A stretch of 8,582 nucleotides of DNA, from NCBI GenBank assembly GCA_902773065.1, contig CACYDD010000428.1, positions 1 to 8,582 of the forward strand, in the 5' to 3' direction. Each line of letters opens with the position of its first letter. Position 1 is the first letter of the stretch. The position numbers and the translations under genes were made by a program. Positions 1 through 5,578 of this stretch are shown one piece after another. The stretch comes from an uncultured Ruminococcus sp. (GTDB lineage: Bacteria; Bacillota; Clostridia; Oscillospirales; Acutalibacteraceae). The notes below the pieces were generated by a model, which had not been told where the DNA came from, searched no databases, and saw only the letters and a program-made list of their open reading frames with translations.

Positions 1-1289
1 ATTTTTAATTTTGTGACTTTTATGAGCTTCATCAGGCTCAGGAAGGTATTGAAAAGCTCACTGAAAATAATGATAAAAACAACACCCAGCGTTCCGAAAA
101 CAGGCAGGAGGAAATAGGTCATAATGACACGCAGAACGGAGTCAATCACGTTGTAAAGTAAATAACTTGTCTGTTGGTTCAGCCCTTTGAGCATACCATC
201 AACACTGCTGTCCAGATACATAAGAGGAACAACAGGTGCGAGGGCGGCAATATAAAAGCCTGCACTGCTGTTGTTGTATAGTACAGAACCGATCTCATTG
301 GCAAAGAAGATAAACAGAAACATGACAGGCAAAGAATATTTCAGCGTGGCGGAGATCATACGCTGTGAAATATGCCTGATTCCATTTTTGTGTCCGAGGG
401 TATCTGCCTGTGACATTTCCGTGATGATCAGTGAGGCAAAGGGCAGAATGAAAACAGAGGGGAAAACGATCACAGGCATTGCCATGCCGCTGATAATGCC
501 GTATTCAGAAAGTGCCGTTCCGCGCTGTGCGCCGTACTTCATCAGACCCACAGGGATCAGCATATTTTCCGCCGCCGCAAGCGCACTCCGTAGCCCTGAG
601 CTTGCCGTGCAGGGGAGTGCAATAGGCAGAGACGATCTCAGCAAGGAAGTTTCGGGTTTGTTTTTTTCCTTGATGCGTATCACATCAAAAAAGTAAATGG
701 CAAAGCTGTAAAAGAATGACAGGATTTCCGCCGCAGTCGTGCCGAGTGCCGCCGCACAGAGGGGGTCAAAGCCTTTTGGAGTAAGGTATGTAAAAGCAAA
801 CACACATACTCCGATTTCGGAGATCTGCTCTAAAATCTGCTCACCCGAGATTCTGAGCATTTTTCTTTTTGCAGTGAAATAACCTCTCACCGCCGCCGAA
901 AACGCCGCAAACGGCAGAGATACCGCCAGAATCCGCAAAGGTGCGGCACTTCTTCCGATATCTGTTACGGCACAGGACAGAAGCTCCGCCGAAAAAAAGA
1001 GAATGACTGCAAGCACAAGACCGACAGCCGAGGAAAATCCTATCAGTTTCGATGCCGTATATTTTGCCCTGTCTGCTTCACCTTTTGCCAGAAAATCCCC
1101 GACAAGCCTTGTTGCCGTAACGGAAATGCCCGAAGTTGATATCAGCAGGAAAAAAGCATACACCGTCAGTATCAGCTGATAGATACCCAGTACTTCCGTC
1201 CCGACCATGCCCGTCAGCCACACCCTGAACATCATCGACAGACTGCGTATCAGAAGCGAACACAAAGCCATGATCAACCCATTCTTCAA
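1..1289 (-). CDS. MOP/MATE-superfamily flippase, SpoVB/MurJ-like (partial, C-terminus beyond window edge)
   Basis: The minus strand stays open from 1289 to the left edge, giving about 429 residues of a very hydrophobic protein with roughly a dozen membrane segments. The N-terminus (KNGLIMALCSLLIRS, then a segment ending VWLTGMVGTEVLGIYQLIL) and the mid-protein segment LPIALPCTASSGLRSALAAAEN followed by MLIPVGLMKYG match the pattern of SpoVB-like polysaccharide/lipid-linked precursor flippases (COG2244; family knowledge). These are usually about 500-550 residues, so some 90 residues are missing. It probably moves a lipid-linked saccharide or similar substrate across the cytoplasmic membrane; the substrate cannot be read from sequence. 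The first canonical start is TTG at 1289, six bases after an AGAAGAGA ribosome site (1296-1303). No ATG, GTG or TTG lies upstream in frame within the intergenic region. A later ATG at 1271 would cut into the conserved N-terminus. It is divergent from the ABC exporter. A drug-exporting MATE role is the alternative, but the N-terminal pattern favours SpoVB/MurJ-like. Confidence 0.82.
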   Translation of the reverse strand, partial: MKNGLIMALCSLLIRSLSMMFRVWLTGMVGTEVLGIYQLILTVYAFFLLISTSGISVTATRLVGDFLAKGEADRAKYTASKLIGFSSAVGLVLAVILFFSAELLSCAVTDIGRSAAPLRILAVSLPFAAFSAAVRGYFTAKRKMLRISGEQILEQISEIGVCVFAFTYLTPKGFDPLCAAALGTTAAEILSFFYSFAIYFFDVIRIKEKNKPETSLLRSSLPIALPCTASSGLRSALAAAENMLIPVGLMKYGAQRGTALSEYGIISGMAMPVIVFPSVFILPFASLIITEMSQADTLGHKNGIRHISQRMISATLKYSLPVMFLFIFFANEIGSVLYNNSSAGFYIAALAPVVPLMYLDSSVDGMLKGLNQQTSYLLYNVIDSVLRVIMTYFLLPVFGTLGVVFIIIFSELFNTFLSLMKLIKVTKLK

Positions 1290-1322
1290 AAATAATCTCT
1301 TCTGTATAATACCAACTCCCTG

Positions 1323-1351
1323 ATTATAAATTATTACTATATAAATGTGAT
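1323..1351 (-). promoter_or_regulatory. Probable sigma-A promoter of the flippase gene
   Basis: On the minus strand a perfect TATAAT (-10, at 1323-1328) lies 17 bases from ATCACA (-35, at 1346-1351, four of six consensus bases). Predicted transcription start is near 1316. That leaves a leader of about 26 bases before the TTG at 1289, room for the AGAAGAGA ribosome site. Confidence 0.5.
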
Positions 1352-1423
1352 AACAAATTATTATGAAATTCCTTGACTGAAAGGAACAGATGGGGTAAAA
1401 TTGAAACGTCTGAAAAATTATTA
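1328..1423 (+). repeat. Three direct copies of AAATTATTA in the divergent control region
   Basis: AAATTATTA occurs at 1328-1336, 1355-1363 and 1415-1423. The last two extend to AAATTATTATG. The first overlaps the flippase -10 and spacer, the second lies just upstream of the exporter -35, and the third is in the exporter leader next to its ribosome site. They could bind a regulator shared by both genes, but AT-rich intergenic DNA can produce such matches by chance. Confidence 0.35.
1373..1401 (+). promoter_or_regulatory. Strong sigma-A promoter of the ABC exporter operon
   Basis: TTGACT (-35, 1373-1378) and TAAAAT (-10, 1396-1401) are separated by exactly 17 bases; each matches consensus at five of six positions. 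Transcription should begin near 1408, giving a leader of about 27 bases before the ATG at 1435. It points away from the flippase promoter, and the two -35 elements are about 20 bases apart. Confidence 0.75.
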
Positions 1424-1424
1424 T

Positions 1425-1428
1425 GGAG
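1425..1428 (+). promoter_or_regulatory. Ribosome binding site deciding the start of the first ABC subunit
   Basis: GGAG sits six bases before the ATG at 1435. An upstream in-frame ATG at 1423 overlaps this GGAG and has no ribosome site of its own, so 1435 is preferred. The resulting N-terminus MWKLRRFLKQYK also looks like the usual start of this family. Confidence 0.7.
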
Positions 1429-1434
1429 AATATT

Positions 1435-3180
1435 ATGTGGAAACTGAGAAGATTTTTAAAGCAATATAAAATTTATATGATCATCGGTCCTTTGTGCAAA
1501 TTTACCGAGGCAGTTCTGGAACTGCTGATACCGCTGATTACGGCGGATATCATTGATGTTGGTGTGAAAAACGGAGATACCGCCTATGTGTGGTCGCACG
1601 GTGCATTGATGGTACTTTTAGGGGCATTGGGACTGAGCTTTGCGCTTGTCTGCCAGAAATCGGCGTCAATCGCTTCACAGGGGTTTGGTACACAACTGAG
1701 AAATGCCATGTTCGAGCACATCAATACACTTTCTCATGCCGAGCTTGACAAGATCGGAACACCTTCCTTGATCACAAGAATGACCAATGATATCAACCGT
1801 CTCCAGCTTGCGGTAGCAATGCTGATAAGGCTTGTGGTAAGAGCACCGTTTCTTGTCATAGGTGCATTGGTAATGGCAATCAGCATTGATCTGAAATTGT
1901 CAGTGATTTTTCTGATCGCTTCTCCGCTGATCGCACTGGTGCTGTATCTGGTCATGAATAAATCTTTACCGTTTATCAGAACCGTGCAGGAACGTCTGGA
2001 CAGGGTATCACTGCTTTCAAGAGAAAATCTTTCAGGCAACAGAGTGATTCGTGCCTTTGACAAACAGGGAAGTGATACAAGTCGTTTTACCGATGCCAAT
2101 GACGAACTTGCGGAAATGTCTTTGAAAGTAGGACGTATCTCTGCTTTGCTGAATCCGCTGACCTATATCATAGCACAGGCGGCGATCATTGCGATCGTGT
2201 GGTTTGGTGCTTTCAGTGTGGATTCGAGCGAGCTTCAGACAGGTCAGGTCATTGCCCTTGTCAATTATATGACGCAGATACTGCTTGCTATGATTGTTGT
2301 ATCCAATCTTGTTGTGATTTTTACAAAGGCGTTTGCCAGTGCGGCGAGAGTCAACGAAGTATTTGACACAAAACCGTCCGTCGCTGAAGGAACACAACAA
2401 GAAATTACAGCGGCTGAAAATGCACCTGCTGTAGAATTCAGCAATGTTTCATTCGGTTATCAGGGCGGAGGATATGCTGTTAAGGGAATAAGCTTTACAG
2501 CAGAAAAGGGTATGACAATCGGTATCATCGGTGGTACGGGTTCGGGTAAATCAACGCTTGTCAGCCTGATACCGCGGTTTTACGACCCTGATGAGGGTAT
2601 GGTATTGATTGATGGAATTAACTGTAAAGAATATAGCTTTACACAACTAAGGAGCAAAATGGGAATCGTTCCGCAGAAGGCAGTTCTGCAAAGTGGAACA
2701 GTAGAATCCAATCTGCTTTGGGGAAAGCCGGACGCAACAGATGACGAAATTGAAAAAGCGTTGAAAATTTCACAGTCCTATGAATTTGTGGAAAAGCTTC
2801 CCGAAAAAACCATGACGAAAATCAATGCAGGAGGTACGAATCTTTCGGGTGGTCAGCGGCAAAGACTGACGATTGCAAGGGCATTGGTACGCAGTCCCGA
2901 AATACTGATTTTAGACGATAGTGCAAGTGCGCTGGATTTTGCAACGGATGCCGCCCTGAGAAAAGCACTTGCAAAGGAAACATCCGATATGACGGTCTTT
3001 ATTGTTTCACAGCGAGTGGGAACGGTGCGCTATGCGGATAAAATTCTTGTGCTTGATAACGGAGAGCTTGTGGGTCAGGGCAGACATAACGAGCTTGTCA
3101 AAAACTGCGGACTGTATCGTGAAATTTGCCTTTCACAGCTGAAAGAGGACGAAATTCTGAACGGGGAGGAAAGAGCATGA
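1435..3180 (+). CDS. ABC exporter half-transporter, degenerate-site subunit (TM287/BmrC-like)
   Basis: This 581-residue protein has a six-helix membrane domain (helices near 16-38, 53-75, 132-176 as a pair, 235-262 and 269-299) followed by a nucleotide-binding domain. Visible motifs are the A-loop Tyr342, Walker A GGTGSGKS (366-373), Q-loop Gln414, signature LSGGQ (470-474), Walker B ILILDD (490-495) and D-loop SALD (498-501). The position normally held by the catalytic Glu is Asp495, and the switch-loop His is replaced by Gln526 (IVSQR). This pair of substitutions characterises the degenerate-site subunit of heterodimeric exporters such as Thermotoga TM287/TM288, BmrCD and LmrCD (established knowledge). 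The partner is the next gene, whose ATG overlaps this stop (ATGA). Length is normal, so the changes are family traits, not decay. The likely role is ATP-driven multidrug or lipid-like substrate efflux across the cytoplasmic membrane; the substrate is unknown. Transcription is from the promoter at 1373-1401. Confidence 0.93.
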   Translation: MWKLRRFLKQYKIYMIIGPLCKFTEAVLELLIPLITADIIDVGVKNGDTAYVWSHGALMVLLGALGLSFALVCQKSASIASQGFGTQLRNAMFEHINTLSHAELDKIGTPSLITRMTNDINRLQLAVAMLIRLVVRAPFLVIGALVMAISIDLKLSVIFLIASPLIALVLYLVMNKSLPFIRTVQERLDRVSLLSRENLSGNRVIRAFDKQGSDTSRFTDANDELAEMSLKVGRISALLNPLTYIIAQAAIIAIVWFGAFSVDSSELQTGQVIALVNYMTQILLAMIVVSNLVVIFTKAFASAARVNEVFDTKPSVAEGTQQEITAAENAPAVEFSNVSFGYQGGGYAVKGISFTAEKGMTIGIIGGTGSGKSTLVSLIPRFYDPDEGMVLIDGINCKEYSFTQLRSKMGIVPQKAVLQSGTVESNLLWGKPDATDDEIEKALKISQSYEFVEKLPEKTMTKINAGGTNLSGGQRQRLTIARALVRSPEILILDDSASALDFATDAALRKALAKETSDMTVFIVSQRVGTVRYADKILVLDNGELVGQGRHNELVKNCGLYREICLSQLKEDEILNGEERA

Positions 3181-4931
3181 AAAAGGAAAAAAACAACCGT
3201 AAAGATACCCTGAAAAGACTTCTTGCTTATGCCGCTCCTTACAGAAAATATATTATTGCGGCTCTGATTTTCGCCGTACTGTATGTATCCCTGAACCTGA
3301 CTGCTCCGATCATTATCGGTTATGCACTGGATAAAGCGGTAGAAAAGGGGAATGTGGATTTTGGGGGCATTGCGAATCTTCTTCTGATAATAGCGGCAGT
3401 GGTGGTTTGCTCTGCGGTGTTTCAATGGCTGATGGATCTGTCTACCAACACAGTAGCGTATTTTACCATGCGTGACCTCAGACGTGATATCTATTCCAAA
3501 TTCAACAGCACGGAGCTGAAATACATAGACAGCAGTCCTCACGGAGATCTGATCGGCAGAATGATCAACGATGTTGACAGCGTGGGAGACGGTTTGCTGC
3601 AGGGCATTACACAGCTGTTTTCGGGTTCGGTGATGATTATTCTGACACTCAGCTTTATGCTGTACCTGAATCCGTTTATTGCCCTTGTGGTCGTAGTCAT
3701 TACGCCGCTTTCCATATTCGTAGCCTCGTTTATTACAAAAATCTCAAGAAAACAGTTTATCGATCAATCGAAAACACAGGGGGAACTGACAGCCTATATC
3801 GAAGAATATGTCGGTCAGCAGAAGCTGGTGAAAGCTTTCGGTTATGAAAATCAGTCGGTGGAAAATTTTGCAGAAATCAACGAAAGGCTGCGTATCAGCG
3901 GACAAAAATCACAGTTTTATTCATCCCTTGCCAATCCCAGCACAAGATTTGTCAACAGCCTTGTAACGGCGGCAGTGACGATCACAGGTGCATTAAGTGC
4001 CATTGGCGGTACACTGTCGGTAGGTCAGATCGCTACCTTTATTACCTACTCCAATCAGTACACAAAGCCGTTCAATGAAGTAACAGGTGTTATCCCGCAG
4101 ATACAGGCGGCATTGGCAGGGGCAGACAGGGTATTTACGCTTCTTGACAAACCCGATCAGAAACCCGAAAAAGAAAATGCTGTTGTGCTTGAAAACTGCA
4201 ACGGAAAGATCGATATCGAAAATGTTTATTTTTCATACACTCCCGAAAAAAAGCTGATCACGAATTTCAACCTTCATGTAAAACCCGGTCAGCGTGTTGC
4301 CATTGTAGGACCGACAGGCTGCGGAAAAACAACATTAATTAACCTGCTGATGCGGTTTTATGATATTGACAGCGGCAGTATCATGATCGACGGAAAAAGT
4401 ATTTATGACATTACAAGAAGCTCTCTGAGAACAAAATACGGAATGGTATTGCAGGAAAGCTGGCTTTATCATGCTACGATCAGAGAAAATATTGCCTACG
4501 GTAAACCGCAGGCAACGCTTGACGAGATCAAAAAAGCAGCTAAAAAGGCCTATATCGATCACTTTATTGAATGTCTGCCTGACGGCTATGACACGATCAT
4601 CACCGAAGAAGGAGCGAATCTTTCACAAGGACAGAAACAGCTTATCTGTATCGCAAGAGTTATGCTCTGCGATCCGCCCATGCTGATCCTTGACGAAGCA
4701 ACAAGCTCTATTGATACACGAACGGAAATCAAAGTTCAGCAGGCATTCAGCAATATGATGAGGGGAAGAACCTCCTTTATCGTTGCTCACAGACTTTCCA
4801 CCATCAAAGAAGCCGATGTGATCCTTGTCATGAAAGACGGCAACATCATCGAACAGGGCAGCCATGATACCCTTATGAAAAAAGGCGGATTCTATCACGA
4901 CCTTTACAACAGCCAGTTCAAAAGCAACTGA
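3177..4931 (+). CDS. ABC exporter half-transporter, catalytic-site subunit (TM288/BmrD-like)
   Basis: This 584-residue partner has membrane helices near 25-50, 65-87, 148-187 (a pair), 258-278 and about 284-300, then a nucleotide-binding domain. Motifs are Walker A GPTGCGKT (378-385), Q-loop Gln426, signature LSQGQ (482-486), Walker B MLILDE (502-507) with catalytic Glu507, D-loop SSID (510-513) and switch His538 (IVAHR). Glu and His are canonical here, so its Walker side, paired with the LSGGQ of the first subunit, should be the hydrolytic site. Its own signature has Gln for the second-position Gly of LSGGQ and faces the degenerate site. This matches the TM288-type subunit (family knowledge). 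The start ATG at 3177 overlaps the upstream stop by four bases and has AGGA six bases before it (3167-3170), indicating translational coupling. An in-frame TTG at 3126 lies within the upstream gene and is not needed. No transcriptional regulator gene is present beside the pair. Confidence 0.93.
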   Translation: MKKEKNNRKDTLKRLLAYAAPYRKYIIAALIFAVLYVSLNLTAPIIIGYALDKAVEKGNVDFGGIANLLLIIAAVVVCSAVFQWLMDLSTNTVAYFTMRDLRRDIYSKFNSTELKYIDSSPHGDLIGRMINDVDSVGDGLLQGITQLFSGSVMIILTLSFMLYLNPFIALVVVVITPLSIFVASFITKISRKQFIDQSKTQGELTAYIEEYVGQQKLVKAFGYENQSVENFAEINERLRISGQKSQFYSSLANPSTRFVNSLVTAAVTITGALSAIGGTLSVGQIATFITYSNQYTKPFNEVTGVIPQIQAALAGADRVFTLLDKPDQKPEKENAVVLENCNGKIDIENVYFSYTPEKKLITNFNLHVKPGQRVAIVGPTGCGKTTLINLLMRFYDIDSGSIMIDGKSIYDITRSSLRTKYGMVLQESWLYHATIRENIAYGKPQATLDEIKKAAKKAYIDHFIECLPDGYDTIITEEGANLSQGQKQLICIARVMLCDPPMLILDEATSSIDTRTEIKVQQAFSNMMRGRTSFIVAHRLSTIKEADVILVMKDGNIIEQGSHDTLMKKGGFYHDLYNSQFKSN

Positions 4932-4936
4932 ACGAA

Positions 4937-5018
4937 GTGCGGAGTGTGAAGAGTGGAGTTGCAGCATGGGAGATCAAACTACCCCAAGCCAAACAATTCC
5001 ACTTTCCAAATTCCACAT
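4937..5018. repeat. Heptameric repeats forming a 25-bp imperfect inverted repeat
   Basis: The left arm (4937-4961) reads as degenerate heptads GTGCGGA, GTGTGAA, GAGTGGA. The right arm (4994-5018) has TTCCA recurring exactly every seven bases at 4997, 5004 and 5011. The reverse complement of the right arm aligns with the left arm over 25 positions without gaps, and most differences are A/G changes that keep G-U wobble pairs in RNA. A loop of about 32 bases separates the arms. The repeat sits five bases after the exporter stop codon and before the terminator. Confidence 0.6.
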
Positions 5019-5038
5019 TGATAAAAAAGGCAAAAAGA

Positions 5039-5063
5039 AAAAGCAGAACCCGGTTCTGCTTTT
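5039..5063. terminator. Bidirectional intrinsic terminator shared by the ABC operon and rpsT
   Basis: There are two perfect 12-base complementary arms, 5039-5050 and 5052-5063, built around AGCAGAACC and GGTTCTGCT. The effective loop is three bases (CCG). On the plus strand the distal arm ends in TTTT. On the minus strand the hairpin is followed by CTTTTTCTTTTT. It lies between convergent genes, 107 bases after the exporter stop and 43 bases beyond the rpsT stop. Confidence 0.85.
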
Positions 5064-5106
5064 GCAATGACACAATATGAAATTGTTATGTCAAAAAACT
5101 TTCAGA

Positions 5107-5367
5107 TCAAACGCCTGCGTTCAGTCTGCGAGCCAGAGAAGATTTCTTTCTTGATGCTGTGTTCTTCTTGATAATTCCCTTAGCAGCCGCTTTGTCGATC
5201 TTTTTGATCGCAGTACGTACAGCCTGATCCTTATCTGCAGCATTTGTCTCTATAGCAGCATTGGCTTTTTTGATTTCTGTTCTCATAGCACTTGTGAAAG
5301 TCTTGTTTCTTGCTGTTTTAGCAGCAGCAACCTTTACACGCTTTTTCGCTGATTTGATATTTGGCAT
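5107..5367 (-). CDS. rpsT: 30S ribosomal protein S20 (bS20)
   Basis: This is an 86-residue, very basic, Lys/Ala-rich protein beginning MPNIKSAKKRVKVAAAKTAR and ending in SSLARRLNAGV. Both ends are typical of bS20, and the length is usual for it (85-90 residues). S20 binds 16S rRNA early in assembly of the small subunit. The start is fixed by a perfect AAGGAGG (5375-5381) seven bases upstream of the ATG. The gene is monocistronic: its own promoter lies at 5405-5433 and it converges on the terminator at 5039-5063. In E. coli S20 represses its own translation; whether that happens here is unknown, although a small hairpin precedes the ribosome site. Nothing is abnormal in the coding sequence. 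Confidence 0.97.
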   Translation of the reverse strand: MPNIKSAKKRVKVAAAKTARNKTFTSAMRTEIKKANAAIETNAADKDQAVRTAIKKIDKAAAKGIIKKNTASRKKSSLARRLNAGV

Positions 5368-5380
5368 AATTACACCTCCT

Positions 5381-5398
5381 TACGCTGACAGTTGCGTA
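5381..5398 (-). promoter_or_regulatory. Small hairpin in the rpsT leader next to the ribosome site
   Basis: On the minus strand TACGC and GCGTA (plus positions 5394-5398 and 5381-5385) can pair across an eight-base loop. The hairpin begins at about the predicted transcription start and ends at the first base of AAGGAGG. It may stabilise the 5' end or affect translation. A five-pair stem is weak evidence. Confidence 0.3.
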
Positions 5399-5404
5399 CA
5401 GTTT

Positions 5405-5433
5405 ATATTAGCATTATTTTGTAAAAATTGCAA
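5405..5433 (-). promoter_or_regulatory. Sigma-A promoter of rpsT
   Basis: On the minus strand TTGCAA (-35, 5428-5433) and TAATAT (-10, 5405-5410) are separated by exactly 17 bases. The predicted start near 5398 gives a leader of about 31 bases before the ATG at 5367. Confidence 0.75.
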
Positions 5434-5476
5434 GAGTTTTTTTAAATTTATTTTCTGAGAGCCGAAATAATATCAA

Positions 5477-5560
5477 TTACGATAAATTAGATGTTTTATT
5501 TTTGGATATTTTATGTAGATTTTTTTGCGATAATGTGATACAATGAATAAGTTACGATAA
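5477..5560 (+). repeat. Three copies of TTRCGATAA around the yfhO promoter (candidate operators)
   Basis: TTACGATAA is at 5477-5485, TTGCGATAA at 5525-5533 and TTACGATAA at 5552-5560. Each is a near-palindrome with TTA/TAA-type ends around CGA. The second lies in the spacer between -35 and -10, the third immediately after the predicted transcription start, and the first about 40 bases upstream of the -35. This is a plausible arrangement for a repressor or regulator, but the protein is not identifiable. Confidence 0.45.
5516..5544 (+). promoter_or_regulatory. Probable extended -10 promoter of the YfhO-family gene
   Basis: TACAAT (-10, 5539-5544) is preceded by TG plus one base, an extended -10. 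The -35 at 17-base spacing, TAGATT (5516-5521), is weak. Transcription should start near 5551, about 28 bases before the ATG at 5579. Confidence 0.55.
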
Positions 5561-5564
5561 CTGC

Positions 5565-5572
5565 AAGGAGGT
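5565..5572 (+). promoter_or_regulatory. Ribosome binding site deciding between two adjacent ATGs
   Basis: AAGGAGGT precedes the tandem codons ATGATG at 5576 and 5579. From AAGGAGG the gap is four bases to the first ATG and seven to the second. Seven is also the spacing at rpsT in this window, so 5579 is slightly preferred; the product differs by one Met. Confidence 0.6.
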
Positions 5573-5578
5573 TTCATG

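Noticed and set aside
271..696. Open plus-strand frame of 141 codons
   Set aside because: It is antisense to the flippase, whose minus-strand frame is open across the whole region and has clear membrane-protein composition. No ribosome site or family resemblance is seen.
2905..2921. Asp in place of the Walker B Glu as a sign of gene decay
   Set aside because: The frame is intact, and the substitution, with Gln for the switch His, is the standard trait of degenerate-site subunits in heterodimeric exporters.
3126..3176. Earlier TTG start for the second ABC subunit
   Set aside because: The ATG at 3177 has AGGA six bases upstream and the typical ATGA overlap. The extra residues would lie in the upstream gene and do not resemble the family N-terminus.
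4937..5018. CRISPR-like or insertion-sequence remnant
   Set aside because: The repeat units are seven bases without spacers, and there is no transposase fragment, target duplication or cas gene nearby.
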